DNA of 64,000 bases from CBDCIS01 sp965217565 (GCA_965217565.1 CBDCIS010000004.1:62001-126000), one strand, 5' to 3'. Counted from the first letter of the stretch, positions 22,537 to 32,050 are shown. Notes: generated by a model not told the origin, from the sequence alone. A program made the numbers and translations.

Positions 22537-24201
22537 ATGGCGTTGGACAAGAACCTTGCCCCCAACATGACCGACTACGAATCGACCCGCCGGGACTTCT
22601 CGCTGGAAGTGCCCGAACACTTCAACTTTGGCTTTGACGTGGTGGACAGATGGGCCGAAGACCACACCAAGCTCGCGCTGGTGTCCGTGAGTCCCGACGG
22701 TGAGAGCGCGCAGAAGCACACCTTCTGGGATTTGAAGACGCTGTCCAACAGGTTCGCCAACCTACTTGACGGCCTCGGTGTGTCCAAGGGCGAGCGCGCC
22801 TTCATCATGGGCCCACGCGTGCCGGAGTGGTACGTCGCCATCCTCGGCATGATGAAGACGGGCGTCATACCCATGCCCGCTACCACGCTGTGCACTCCTC
22901 ACGACATAGAGTACCGCGTCAACCGGGCCGAGGCCACCGTGGCCATCACCGACCTGGAGAACGCGCACAAGGTGGAGGAGGTCGTCGCGCAGTGTCCCAC
23001 GCTGGGGCGCATCATTCTGCTGGACGGCGCTAAACGCGGCTGGGTCAACTACGAAGAAGAGATGCCGAAGATGTCAACCCACTTCGAGCCGTCCCAACCC
23101 ACCCGCAGCGACGACGACATGATCATCTACTTCACGTCGGGCACCGTAGGCCAGCCCAAGATGGTGCTGCACACCCAGGCGTCATACGCCATCGCCCACA
23201 CCATCACGGCGCGCTTCTGGCACGACCTGAAGCCCACCGACATTCACTGGGCCATCTCCGACACCGGCTGGGCCAAGACCGCCTACGGCAAGCTGTTCGG
23301 TCAGTGGACCGAGGGAGCCGCCATTCTCCAGCACAACGCGCAGGGCCGCTTCGACGCCGACCTCACTATGCGCATCCTGGGCAGGTACGGCGTAACCGCC
23401 TTCTGCGCGCCGCCCACAGTCTATCGCATGATGGTGCTGGGAGACCTGACCAGGTACGACCTCACCTCCCTGCGCCACTGCACGGGCGCCGGCGAGCCGC
23501 TCAACCCGGAGGTCATAAAGCAGTGGCAGGAGGGCACGGGAATGACCATCTACGACGGCTATGGGCAGACCGAGACGGTGCTCCTGGTGGGCAACTACCC
23601 CTGTATGCCCGTCAAACCGGGCTCGATGGGCAAGCCAACGCCCGGCTTTGAGATCGCCGTCATCGACGAGGACGGCGCCGAGCTCGGGCCCAACCAGGAG
23701 GGGCAGATCGCGGTTCGCACCAGCCCGCGGCGCCCCGTTGGGCTGATGAAGGAGTACTGGCGGGACGAGGACGCGATGGCGTCCTGCATGTTCGGCGACT
23801 GGTATCTCACCGGCGACAAAGCCTACGTCGATGAGGACGGCTACTACTGGTTCGTGGGCCGTGCCGACGATCTCATAATCTCGGCCGGCTACCGTATCGG
23901 CCCGTTCGAGGTGGAGAGCGCGCTCATAGAGCATCCCGCCGTGGCAGAGTCCGCGGTTGTCGCCAGCCCGGACGACATACGCGGCAGTATCGTCAAGGCC
24001 TACGTGGTGCTCGCGCCCGGCTACGTCGAGTCCGACGAACTCACCGGCAGCCTCCAGGCGCATGTTCGCAGCGTAACCGCGCCGTACAAGTACCCTCGCG
24101 CGGTCGAGTTCGTGAGCGAACTACCCAAAACCATCAGCGGCAAGATTCGCAGGGTTGAACTGAGGCAGCGCGAATTGGAAAGCGCGACAACTGACGACTG
24201 A
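22537..24201 (+). CDS. Medium-chain/aryl acyl-CoA synthetase-like ligase
   Basis: A 554-residue AMP-forming ligase of the ACSM/benzoate-CoA ligase type. The P-loop-like motif is YFTSGTVGQPKMVLHT; then DGYGQTETVLLVGNYP, WYLTGDKAYVDEDGYYWFVGRADDLIISAGYRIGP (A8 hinge region) and catalytic Lys in LPKTISGKIRRVEL. It activates a carboxylic acid with ATP and CoA. The acid is probably medium-chain or aromatic, by family resemblance only. RBS GAGGAGG precedes ATG 22537, and the MetE-like gene lies 30 bp upstream. Confidence 0.87.
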   Translation: MALDKNLAPNMTDYESTRRDFSLEVPEHFNFGFDVVDRWAEDHTKLALVSVSPDGESAQKHTFWDLKTLSNRFANLLDGLGVSKGERAFIMGPRVPEWYVAILGMMKTGVIPMPATTLCTPHDIEYRVNRAEATVAITDLENAHKVEEVVAQCPTLGRIILLDGAKRGWVNYEEEMPKMSTHFEPSQPTRSDDDMIIYFTSGTVGQPKMVLHTQASYAIAHTITARFWHDLKPTDIHWAISDTGWAKTAYGKLFGQWTEGAAILQHNAQGRFDADLTMRILGRYGVTAFCAPPTVYRMMVLGDLTRYDLTSLRHCTGAGEPLNPEVIKQWQEGTGMTIYDGYGQTETVLLVGNYPCMPVKPGSMGKPTPGFEIAVIDEDGAELGPNQEGQIAVRTSPRRPVGLMKEYWRDEDAMASCMFGDWYLTGDKAYVDEDGYYWFVGRADDLIISAGYRIGPFEVESALIEHPAVAESAVVASPDDIRGSIVKAYVVLAPGYVESDELTGSLQAHVRSVTAPYKYPRAVEFVSELPKTISGKIRRVELRQRELESATTDD

Positions 24202-24217
24202 CAACTATCCACTCCGC

Positions 24218-24532
24218 CTACGCGATGCGCTCGTGTCCGCCGTTTCCCTCGAAATCCCGTGTGCTGAAGACACCTATATCGCGGCCCTGGTGCACGTGCA
24301 CGATGATCTCCTGCCTCGTAATGCCAACCGAGTCCAGCAGCTCCTCGTCTATCGTGTCGATCAGGTCCTGGATGCCCTCCGTGGTTAGGCTCTCCGAAAC
24401 GCTGAGCGTCGCGTGGATGACCGAGTTGGCGAAGTGGATGTCCACCCTGCCTATCGCGCTCTCGTCCTCCAGCACCGTATAGCACTCGGAGAAGGGAGTC
24501 CGGCACTCTCTTTCAAAATAGAAGTTGTCCAT
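24218..24532 (-). CDS. Conserved small protein, unknown
   Basis: A 104-residue acidic protein starting MDNFYFERECRTPFSECY. The body is alpha/beta in appearance (GRVDIHFANSVIHATLSVSE, LIDTIDEELLDSVGITRQEIIVHVHQ). No known motif, signal or membrane segment. Its 3' end converges on the acyl-CoA ligase gene, 16 bp away. I do not recognise the family. The 150 bp between it and proA contain no further gene. Confidence 0.55.
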   Translation of the reverse strand: MDNFYFERECRTPFSECYTVLEDESAIGRVDIHFANSVIHATLSVSESLTTEGIQDLIDTIDEELLDSVGITRQEIIVHVHQGRDIGVFSTRDFEGNGGHERIA

Positions 24533-24684
24533 GAGCCGCCTATCCGCCCGCCGAACGTCCCCGTCCCGCCGGAGACAGATCACGAGCCTTTGGTTTTGCT
24601 GCGCAGACCGGCTTCCTCCCTGCCCGCGGGGACGATCGGCCACAGCCCGCGCGAGGGATTCCCGCGGGCGTAGGGGTGAACGCG

Positions 24685-25950
24685 CTATCCGGTGCGTATC
24701 TGCCCCGTTCCCATCACGATCCACTTGTACGAGGTCAGCTCCCGCAGACCCATCGGCCCTCTCGCGTGCATCTTGTTCGTGCTGATCGCTACCTCCGCGC
24801 CAAGCCCGAACTGCGCCCCGTCGTTGAACCGTGTCGATGCGTTTACCATCACCGCGCTGCAGTCAACCTCGTTTACGAAGCGCATCGCGGCGGAGTAGTC
24901 TTCCGTAACTATCGCCTCCGAGTGGCCCGAGCCATACTTCACGATATGCTCCAGCGCCTCGTCCAGGGAGTCCACCACCTTCACGGCCGCCGTAAGCGAC
25001 AGGAACTCCGTGCCCCAATCCTCTTCACTCGCCGCGGCGACTCGCGGCGCGGCGGGACCGAGTATGCTCAACGCCCGTCTATCGCAGCGCATTTCCACCC
25101 CGGCCTCGCTGAATACGCGGGACAGCCGCGGCAGGTACTCAGCGGCGGCGGCGGAGTGCACTATCACCGTGTCCAGCGCGTTGCAGACCGACGGGCGCTG
25201 CGCCTTGGCGTTGTGCACGATGTTCACCGCCATGTCCACGTCCGCGGCGCTGTCAACGTAGGTGTGGCAAACGCCGACGCCGCCCGTTATGGCGGGCACA
25301 GTTGCCTCCGACGCCACCCGGTTGATCAGTTCCTGCCCGCCGCGGGGGATTATCAGGTCGATGGTGTCCTTCATGGTCAACATTCGCCCAACCAGCGCGC
25401 GGTCTGTGGACTCTATCATCTGCGCCCCGTCGCGGGGAAGACCTGCCGACTCGACAGAGTCTCTTATCAGTCCCGCCAGCGCGGCGTTGGAGTTGACCGC
25501 CTCCTTACCGCCGCGCAGGATGACGGCGTTGCCCGCCTTCAGGCACAGCGTCGAAATATCGACCGTCACGTTGGGGCGGCTCTCGTAGATTGCCCCGATT
25601 ACGCCGAGGGGAACACGGCGTTTGCCGACCTGCAGGCCGTTCGGCATGTCGCGCATTTCGATAGTCTCGCCCACTGGGTCCGGCAGCATAGCGACGTCGC
25701 GCACATCCGACGCCATGCCTTCGAGCCGCTCCGGTGTCAGCAGCAGCCGGTCGAGCAGCGACTCGCTGAGGCCGTTGCGCCGGCCCGCCTCGCAATCCCG
25801 CTCGTTCGCGGCCAGAATCTCCTCCTGGCGCGACTTCAGCCCATCGGCGACATTCAGCAGCGCCTTATTCTTCGACAGCCCCTTGGCCTTGGACAGCGCC
25901 CGAGCCGCATCGCGCGCCGCCGCGCCCTTGATCGCCAGTTCGTCCGACAA
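24685..25950 (-). CDS. proA: Gamma-glutamyl phosphate reductase
   Basis: A 421-residue aldehyde-dehydrogenase-fold enzyme that reduces gamma-glutamyl phosphate with NADPH to glutamate semialdehyde in proline synthesis. Motifs: VPLGVIGAIYESRPNVTVD, LCLKAGNAVILRGGKEA, catalytic Cys in RPSVCNALDTVIVH, and SGHSEAIVTED. The likely start is TTG 25950, 6 nt after GAGGTG; upstream in-frame codons lack an RBS. It follows proB by 65 bp in the same direction, the usual proBA order. Confidence 0.93.
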   Translation of the reverse strand: MSDELAIKGAAARDAARALSKAKGLSKNKALLNVADGLKSRQEEILAANERDCEAGRRNGLSESLLDRLLLTPERLEGMASDVRDVAMLPDPVGETIEMRDMPNGLQVGKRRVPLGVIGAIYESRPNVTVDISTLCLKAGNAVILRGGKEAVNSNAALAGLIRDSVESAGLPRDGAQMIESTDRALVGRMLTMKDTIDLIIPRGGQELINRVASEATVPAITGGVGVCHTYVDSAADVDMAVNIVHNAKAQRPSVCNALDTVIVHSAAAAEYLPRLSRVFSEAGVEMRCDRRALSILGPAAPRVAAASEEDWGTEFLSLTAAVKVVDSLDEALEHIVKYGSGHSEAIVTEDYSAAMRFVNEVDCSAVMVNASTRFNDGAQFGLGAEVAISTNKMHARGPMGLRELTSYKWIVMGTGQIRTG

Positions 25951-26015
25951 GATTACACCTCGATCAACCACTGGAAACTCAAAACCAAAAACTGGGTACC
26001 CACCGACCGACAAAC

Positions 26016-27188
26016 TTAAAGAACAACCATGTTGTTCCGATGTACCACCTCACCTCCGTAATCGTGCCCGAGCGTGTCGGCGATTCGCTCCGAGTGGATG
26101 CCCTTGATCTCTTCGACGTCATCCGAGCCGTAATTCGTTATGCCACAGGCTATCTGAACCCTACGCATATCCATAATCGATATGATGTCCCCGCGCTCGA
26201 ACGGCCCGTTCACTCCCGTCACCCCTGCCGGAAGCAGGCTGCGGCTCTGTCGGCGCAGCACGGACGCGGCCCCGTCGTCAACCATGACCTCGCCCTTCGT
26301 TGACAGCCCGCTCAGCATCCACCGCTTGCGGCTCTCCATCTTCGAGCTGGTGGCCGGGAAGAATGTGCCTATGCCTTCGCCGTCCGCCAGCCGGCACAGC
26401 ACGTTCGGCTCCTTGCCGCTCGCGATGACCACGTTTATGCCGGACGCCGTGGCCAGCCTGGCGGCGTACAACTTCGTCGCCATCCCTCCTCTGCCTCTCT
26501 CTCCCCAGGAGGGGCCTCCCAACGCCTCGAGATTCTCGCTAACCCGTTCTACCACGGGGATTAGCCTGGCGTCCGGGTCCAGGTGAGGGTCCGCCGTGTA
26601 CAGCCCGCCCATCTCTCCCAGCATCACCAGCATGTCCGCGTCGATCAGGTTTGCCACCATCGCCGATAGCGTGTCGTTGTCGCCGAAAACGTCGCCCATC
26701 AACTCCTCCACCGCCACGACGTCGTTCTCGTTGATGATGGGCACGACCCGGCTATCCAGCAGCGCGAGTAGGGTATTGCGAACGTTCAGGTAGCCCAGCC
26801 TGTCTGTCAAGTCCCTGCGAGACAGCAGCGCCTGCGCCACCGGGATGTCGTGCCAGCCAAATAGCTGCTCGTAGGCGTGCATCAGATGCCCCTGTCCCAC
26901 CGCCGCCAGCGCCTGGCGCAAAGGCAAATCCTTGCTATCGGCCTTGACCCTCAGCACGTGACGCCCCGCCGACACCGCGCCCGACGAAACGAGCATAACC
27001 TTGACGCCAAGAGCGTGAAGCCGCGCAATCTGACCCACAAGCCCTGACATAATCTCCAGATCGAGTCGATCCGTTCCATCGGTCAGCAGGCTCGTCCCGG
27101 CCTTGACCACGACATACCGATACGACAAACCCTCATCGGGGGAACCGGCATTCGCTTGTGCGCCAGAGTAGTCTTTCTGTGAAGCCAT
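26016..27188 (-). CDS. proB: Glutamate 5-kinase with PUA domain
   Basis: A 390-residue ProB that phosphorylates glutamate in the first step of proline synthesis. The amino-acid kinase domain shows VVVKAGTSLLT, LVSSGAVSAGRHVL, NENDVVAVEEL and GRGGMATKLYAA. The C-terminal PUA domain (about 290-380) includes VDDGAASVLRRQSRSLLPAGV. Start at ATG 27188 (MASQKDYSG); a longer start at 27248 lies downstream of the promoter too but adds residues not typical of the family. Proline usually feeds back on the kinase. Confidence 0.93.
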   Translation of the reverse strand: MASQKDYSGAQANAGSPDEGLSYRYVVVKAGTSLLTDGTDRLDLEIMSGLVGQIARLHALGVKVMLVSSGAVSAGRHVLRVKADSKDLPLRQALAAVGQGHLMHAYEQLFGWHDIPVAQALLSRRDLTDRLGYLNVRNTLLALLDSRVVPIINENDVVAVEELMGDVFGDNDTLSAMVANLIDADMLVMLGEMGGLYTADPHLDPDARLIPVVERVSENLEALGGPSWGERGRGGMATKLYAARLATASGINVVIASGKEPNVLCRLADGEGIGTFFPATSSKMESRKRWMLSGLSTKGEVMVDDGAASVLRRQSRSLLPAGVTGVNGPFERGDIISIMDMRRVQIACGITNYGSDDVEEIKGIHSERIADTLGHDYGGEVVHRNNMVVL

Positions 27189-27252
27189 GAAGGAGTCTCG
27201 ACGCCGTCCTAATCTGAGTACTGTTGAAGCCCGCCCAGTGACAGGCAAACCT

Positions 27253-27282
27253 ATTATACCAGCAGAAAACAGACCCCAACAA
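27253..27282 (-). promoter_or_regulatory. Promoter of proBA
   Basis: Minus strand TTGTTG (27277-27282), 18-bp spacer, TATAAT (27253-27258) with TG one base upstream (extended -10, TGGTATAAT). The carB upstream region has the same TGGTATAAT. Confidence 0.6.
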
Positions 27283-27398
27283 GAAAAACCGCCCCATTGC
27301 CCTACCTAATCCCGCCCAACGCAACCCTGAGACAATTCCCTACCCTGTCCACACACCCCAATTCTGAACAACGCCCCGTCCCTCCTGCGGCCCGCCTC

Positions 27399-27453
27399 CG
27401 TCATTCCCGCGAAAGCGGTAACCCATCGCAATGGCTCGCCGCTCGGCAATCCA
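27399..27453. repeat. REP-like palindrome, copy
   Basis: CCCGC-gaaa-GCGG hairpin followed by CCATCGCAATGG and GCTCGCCGCTCGGC. Same 55-bp unit as at 9815-9869, 18729-18783 and 59148-59202. It lies in the divergent gap between proB and the SelA-like gene; the latter's TATGAT -10 candidate (27472-27477) is just downstream. Confidence 0.7.
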
Positions 27454-27517
27454 CGCCCCCGCAAAATGATGTATGATTAGGGTTGGACACCAACATTCAA
27501 AGGAGAGAATACACGAC

Positions 27518-28672
27518 ATGGCAACATCAGAATGGGGAGACATCTACAGGCAGCTTGGAGCGACGCCAATAATCAACGCCATCGGAAGTGTGACCATGCT
27601 GGGAGGCTCCTCGCCCATCCCCGAGGTCAAAGAGGCTATGGAGCAGGCCGATTCCGCATACCTTCCCCTCATGGAGCTCGAGGAGAAGGCGGGGCAGGCC
27701 ATCGCGGCGATGGTTGACGTGCCCGCCGCGTACATCACCGCCGGCGCCGGGTCCGCGTTGACGCTGGTCACCGCCGCCATCATGGCCGGGGACGATGACG
27801 ACAAGATACAGCAGTTGCCCGACACCACCGGCATGAAGAATGAAATCCTCATCCAAGCCAGGCAACGCTACTGGTACGATCGTTGCCTGGAGCTTGCCGG
27901 CGCAAAGCTGGTCGAGTTCGGCTCCGAGGAGCGCACCACCCGCGATGACCTCGAAAAGGCCATTGGCGACAACACCGCTGCCGTCCACTACTATGCCGTC
28001 GAGCAGGTCATCGATCCCCACGCCCTCTCTCTCGAGGACACCATCGAGGTAGCCCACGCGCGCGGCCTGCCGGTCACCGTTGACGCCGCGGGGCAGATAT
28101 ATCCGCTGGACCTCTTCGGCAAGTACGTGAGGATGGGCGCGGACTTCCAGTGTGTCGCCGCCAAGTACCTGGGCGCGACCCAATCGGTCGGACTCGCCCT
28201 CGGCTCCGAGGACATGATTCACAAGCTCTCACTTCAGTCATTCGTGGGCTACGAAGGTCGCCGGATTCGCGGCGTTGGACGGCCTCAGAAAGTCGATCGC
28301 CAGGAGATGATAGGCGCGGTGGTCGCCGTCAAGCGCTGGATGACTATGAACCATGAAGAGCGGCTGGCATCTGTCGAAAGCAGATGCTTGACTGTTATGA
28401 CTCTTCTCGAGGGCACAGAGTCGAAGGGCCTCAAGAGCGAGATGCTCGACAACGTCATCGGGCATCAGCCTTTCGGCCTGAAGCTCACGGTTGACGAGAG
28501 CGTGGCCGGCATGACAGCCAATGACGTTGTCGCCAAGCTGAAAGAGGGAGACCCGCCAATCTGGACGCGCGTGCGAGAGGGCGAGGAAGAGATAGTCATC
28601 CACATGTTCGGCCTGGCCGACGGCGAAGAAGCCATCGTTGGCGAGAGAATCGTCGCCATCTTCAACGACTAG
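27518..28672 (+). CDS. SelA-like PLP-dependent enzyme
   Basis: A 384-residue fold-type I PLP protein related to SelA and to D-glucosaminate-6-phosphate ammonia-lyase (DgaE-like) proteins. INAIGSVTMLGGSSPIPEV resembles the family N-terminus; AAYITAGAGSALTLVTAAIM binds the cofactor phosphate, VTVDAAGQIYPL holds the Asp that contacts the pyridine N, and the Lys in CVAAKYLGATQSVGLALG is the Schiff-base candidate. It lacks the SelA N-terminal tRNA-binding domain and no selB or selC is seen, so a role in selenocysteine synthesis is unlikely. AGGAGAG precedes ATG 27518. Confidence 0.8.
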   Translation: MATSEWGDIYRQLGATPIINAIGSVTMLGGSSPIPEVKEAMEQADSAYLPLMELEEKAGQAIAAMVDVPAAYITAGAGSALTLVTAAIMAGDDDDKIQQLPDTTGMKNEILIQARQRYWYDRCLELAGAKLVEFGSEERTTRDDLEKAIGDNTAAVHYYAVEQVIDPHALSLEDTIEVAHARGLPVTVDAAGQIYPLDLFGKYVRMGADFQCVAAKYLGATQSVGLALGSEDMIHKLSLQSFVGYEGRRIRGVGRPQKVDRQEMIGAVVAVKRWMTMNHEERLASVESRCLTVMTLLEGTESKGLKSEMLDNVIGHQPFGLKLTVDESVAGMTANDVVAKLKEGDPPIWTRVREGEEEIVIHMFGLADGEEAIVGERIVAIFND

Positions 28673-28718
28673 GAAGGAACGGCAGGCCATTTGCCGGCTG
28701 CCACCACAGGGGCCACAT

Positions 28719-28832
28719 TCCCCCTCCCGTCAAGGGAGGGGGTTAGGGGGTGGGTGGCCGTCCCTTGTGGGGCAATCCCTTCACTGTCTCTGAACTCTGA
28801 ACACTTACAAGGGCGGGTTTCACAACCCGCCC
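28719..28832. repeat. Hairpin repeat pair between convergent genes
   Basis: CCCCCTCCC-gtcaa-GGGAGGGGG then TTAGGGGGTGGGTGG (28719-28758), followed by a perfect stem GGGCGGGTT/AACCCGCCC (28811-28819 with 28824-28832). The second half of the unit (CAATCCCTTCACTG... then GAACACTTACAA) recurs near 34090-34130. Lying between two convergent genes, the stems could act as bidirectional terminators. Confidence 0.65.
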
Positions 28833-28868
28833 CTGTGCCTACGCCACGCTGTGCGCCTCGGTCGCCCG

Positions 28869-30125
28869 TCAGTCCCCTGCCTTCACCACCCGCAGCCGCT
28901 TCAGCCGCCGCCCGACCGTCGAAATCACCTCGATCCTTATTCCATCGTACTCTACGCGGTCGCCGGGACTCGGTATTTTGCCAAGCTGCTGATAGACGAA
29001 CCCTCCAAGTGTATCGAACCCCTCACCCTCTACCGAAACGCTCAGGAGCTCGTTGACCTCTTCGATGCTCACCCTGGCGTCCATAGTGAAGTGGTTTTCG
29101 CCAACCGGTTCTACCTCAGGCTCAGCGATGTCGAACTCATCCCGGATCTCACCCACTATCTCTTCCAGGAGGTCTTCAATCGTCACAAGCCCGGACACCC
29201 CTCCGTATTCGTCCACCACAATCGCCATATGTACCCGAACCTGCTGGAACTCGTTTAGCAACTCCTCCAGCGACTTGGATTCCGGGATGAACAGGGGAGG
29301 ACGCGCCACACTCTCGATGCCTCCCGTCGGCGCGCCATTGGTCTCGCTCAAGATGCGGAGCACGTCCCTGGCGTGGGCGATGCCCACAACGTGGTCCAGG
29401 CCGCCTCTGTACACCGGAATCCTGCTGTGCCCGCCCACGGCTACCATCAGCTCTGCCAGTTCGGCGAGGGTGACGCCGCTTTCCGCCGCCACCACGTCAA
29501 CCCTAGGAACCATGATTTCCCGCGCGATAGTCTTGTCCAGCCGAACCACGCCCTTGATCATTCGCACCTCGCGCTCGCCCAGCGGCTCGCCATCAGAGTC
29601 GAACGACAGCCCAAGCTCGTCCGAAATGCCGCCCGCGGCCGAACTGGGCCCGCCTGTAAGCCCCAGGACCATCCGGCTCAAGAGAATCTCAACCGCCAAC
29701 ACCGGCTGGAGCATGAGAGCGATCGCCCGCACTGGCGGCGCGACTCCGAGCGCGATCCTCTCTCCCTGTGAATAGGCCAGCGCCCTGGAAACGCCGCGAA
29801 TGATGCCCAGCACAGCTAGAATCGCCAGCGATACCCCCGACACCGCGACCCAGTTCACGCCCGCCAGGGTGACGACCAGCGCCGTCCCGGAGAGCAGGCT
29901 GGCGGCGGAGGAGAGCAGCAAAAGCAGCGACAGCGAGCCTGTGGGGCCCATCGTCATGTTGAAGAGCCTTGTGAGGGACTTCGATCGCGAAACGCCCCGT
30001 GACACAAGCCACTGCGCCTGGTCGCGGCGCACCGACGCCAAGGACGCCTCCGCTATGGAAACTGCGAGGAACAAGACCATAGAGGCTGCGAGAGCTATAG
30101 CGGAAAATGTACTGTCGCTCTCCAA
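28869..30125 (-). CDS. CorC/HlyC-type membrane protein (CNNM-CBS-CorC_HlyC)
   Basis: A 418-residue protein with a DUF21/CNNM membrane domain (about 1-150, segments at AIALAASMVLFLAVSIAEAS, LSLLLLLSSAASLL, VSLAILAVLGII), a CBS-domain pair (about 195-325: MVPRVDVVAAESGVTLAEL, VDEYGGVSGLVTIEDLLEEI) and a C-terminal CorC_HlyC domain. Such proteins are linked to Mg2+/Co2+ export; the old haemolysin name is misleading. Start TTG 30125 (MESDSTFS). It lies 45 bp downstream of glmU on the same strand. Confidence 0.87.
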   Translation of the reverse strand: MESDSTFSAIALAASMVLFLAVSIAEASLASVRRDQAQWLVSRGVSRSKSLTRLFNMTMGPTGSLSLLLLLSSAASLLSGTALVVTLAGVNWVAVSGVSLAILAVLGIIRGVSRALAYSQGERIALGVAPPVRAIALMLQPVLAVEILLSRMVLGLTGGPSSAAGGISDELGLSFDSDGEPLGEREVRMIKGVVRLDKTIAREIMVPRVDVVAAESGVTLAELAELMVAVGGHSRIPVYRGGLDHVVGIAHARDVLRILSETNGAPTGGIESVARPPLFIPESKSLEELLNEFQQVRVHMAIVVDEYGGVSGLVTIEDLLEEIVGEIRDEFDIAEPEVEPVGENHFTMDARVSIEEVNELLSVSVEGEGFDTLGGFVYQQLGKIPSPGDRVEYDGIRIEVISTVGRRLKRLRVVKAGD

Positions 30126-30170
30126 TTCAGGTCACCCCGTCCGAACTGCCGTGAAAACCGGGCTTCTTGC

Positions 30171-31568
30171 TCATGCCCCTGCCCCCTGTGGGGAAAGGTT
30201 GGGATGGGGGGAGTTCGCGCGTCGCTGGCCCTTCTTGCGAAGCGTTCTGGCGGGCATACCCACGGCGACCGAATCCGGGGGCACGTCTCTGGTCACTACT
30301 GAGCCCGTCCCCGTAGTTGAGCGCGCGCCCACGTCAACGGGAGCCACGAGCATGGTGTCAGAGCCGATGAAGGCGTCGTCGCCGATGTTCGTTCGATTCT
30401 TTCCTTCACCATCGAAGTTGCACGTGACGGTCCCCGCGCCGATGTTTACGTTGGCGCCCAGGTGGGCGTCGCCGATGTAACTGAAGTGCCCCAGCTTCGA
30501 TCCAGTCCCCAATCGGCTGTTCTTCACCTCGGCAAAGTTGCCAATGTGGACGCCGCTCTCCACGTGACAGCCCGGACGTACATGGCTGAACGGCCCCACG
30601 TCCACGGCATCGTCAAGCGTGGAACTTTCGACGAACGAGGCCGTTACCCTGCACCCGTCGCCCACCACCGAGTCCTCGACGATTGCGTTGGGTCCTATCT
30701 CGCAGTTTGCGCCGATACGAGAGCGGCCTCGTATGTGAGTGTTGGGCAGAACGAGGGTGTCGTCGCCCAACTCCACCTCTGCGTCAATATAGACCGAAGC
30801 GGGGTCAGGCATGGTTACGCCGGCCAACATATGGCGCTGCCTGACGCGCCGGCGCAACACGCTCTCCGCTTCGGCAAGCTGCACGCGATTGTTCACTCCC
30901 AGCGTTTCCGATACGTCAGAAGACCGGACGGACTCCACGACCATGCCCTGTTGGGAGGCCAATGCAACGAGATCGGTAAGGTAAATCTCCCCCCGCGGTG
31001 ACGCTTGCAGGGTGGGAAGGTTGTCCCAGAGCCAGGCGGAGCGGAAGCAGTACACCCCGCAGTTCACCTCCGTGATTGCGAGCGTTTCGTCGTCGGCATC
31101 GCTCTCCTCGACGATTCCGGTTACGCCCCCGTACGGCGACCGCTTCACCCGGCCGAGTCCGTCGGGGTTGGCGATGATGGAGGTGAGCAGGCTAACGCAC
31201 GCCTTCCGCTCGTCGTGAATCCTTACCATCTCGCGGACGGTTTCAGGACGAACCAGCGGCACGTCGCCGTAGAGCACGACGACGCTGTCTGCGTCTTTCA
31301 GCGAGCCCCGCGCCTGGAGAAGGGCGTGACCGCTGCCGAGGGGTTCGGATTGGATGGCGTAATCGACGCCCTCGCCCAGGGCCTCTCGAATGGCAACGGA
31401 GTCTTGCGGAACCACGACCGTCACCGGGCCGATGCCAGCGCTCCTGGCCGTTTCTATCACCAGGCGCGCCATCTCCACACCGCAGACGCGATGAAGAACC
31501 TTGGGAACCCTCGACACCATGCGAGTCCCCTTGCCTGCTGCGAGGATGGCCGCCGCGCGCGTACTCAT
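30171..31568 (-). CDS. glmU: Bifunctional UDP-GlcNAc pyrophosphorylase / GlcN-1-P acetyltransferase
   Basis: A 465-residue GlmU that makes UDP-GlcNAc for peptidoglycan in two steps. The N-terminal uridyltransferase has AAAILAAGKGTRMVSRVPKV, EPLGSGHALLQA and VVLYGDVPL. The C-terminal left-handed beta-helix acetyltransferase carries hexapeptide repeats (IGNFAEVKNSRLG, YIGDAHLGANVNIGAGTVTCN) and the conserved GSDTMLVAPV. The last 14 or so residues (SPHPNLSPQGAGA) are translated from an interspersed repeat, so the natural C-terminus has been replaced or extended. Start ATG 31568. Confidence 0.93.
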   Translation of the reverse strand: MSTRAAAILAAGKGTRMVSRVPKVLHRVCGVEMARLVIETARSAGIGPVTVVVPQDSVAIREALGEGVDYAIQSEPLGSGHALLQARGSLKDADSVVVLYGDVPLVRPETVREMVRIHDERKACVSLLTSIIANPDGLGRVKRSPYGGVTGIVEESDADDETLAITEVNCGVYCFRSAWLWDNLPTLQASPRGEIYLTDLVALASQQGMVVESVRSSDVSETLGVNNRVQLAEAESVLRRRVRQRHMLAGVTMPDPASVYIDAEVELGDDTLVLPNTHIRGRSRIGANCEIGPNAIVEDSVVGDGCRVTASFVESSTLDDAVDVGPFSHVRPGCHVESGVHIGNFAEVKNSRLGTGSKLGHFSYIGDAHLGANVNIGAGTVTCNFDGEGKNRTNIGDDAFIGSDTMLVAPVDVGARSTTGTGSVVTRDVPPDSVAVGMPARTLRKKGQRRANSPHPNLSPQGAGA

Positions 31569-31751
31569 AGGCCAGAAACAAAAAGCGTCCAACGCAACGG
31601 TTCACGACCATGCGCCGGGCGCTTCAAAAGAGGATGTCTATCTGGGGAGTCGTCCACTTCCAAACCAACGCTACCAGAATGGCGGCCTTAGTGTCAAGCC
31701 AAAACAGCCTCAGGCGCAACTGTTCACGTTTGATGGGAGGTCCGCCCATTG

Positions 31752-31836
31752 TCCCCCTCCCTTGACGGGAGGGGGTTAGGGGATGGGTGCCGGTGGGGTG
31801 GATGGGGACGTCTACCTTCGACTTTGGAAAGGCCCT
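31752..31836. repeat. Composite GGGAGGGGGTTAGGGG / GGGGTGGATGGGGACGT repeat
   Basis: CCCCCTCCC-ttga-CGGGAGGGGG hairpin, then GGGGTGGATGGGGACGTCT and CCTTCGACTTTGGAAAGG. This is the same two-part unit as at 21312-21395. It lies in the 700-bp gap between glmU and the hydrolase gene; the rest of 31569-32274 shows no gene I can support. Confidence 0.7.
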
Positions 31837-32020
31837 GGCGCGCTCGAGGCGCGAACTCTCTGCGTCATCCGTCCCTTGACGCTCACGAACGCACGTACTA
31901 CTATCCCTCTATACAAACCGGCCGGCAATCTGGAGCAAAACCATCGATAGCCCTGAAAGCCCCAAAATCGCCAAGTGCTGAATGCGACAAAGTATGAAAA
32001 CTCTCTGAACACTCAGCTAC

Positions 32021-32050
32021 AAATGTCCTGGAATGTCCTAAAATGTCACA
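32021..32050. promoter_or_regulatory. Three phased 10-bp direct repeats (AATGTC)
   Basis: AATGTC starts at 32022, 32032 and 32042, exactly one helical turn apart, in an A/T-richer stretch about 230 bp upstream of the hydrolase gene. A possible protein-binding array; no factor is known. Confidence 0.4.

Noticed and set aside
27518..28672. Selenocysteine synthase (SelA)
   Set aside because: It is shorter than SelA, lacks the N-terminal tRNA-binding part, and no selB or tRNA-Sec is seen; a SelA-like PLP enzyme is the safer call.
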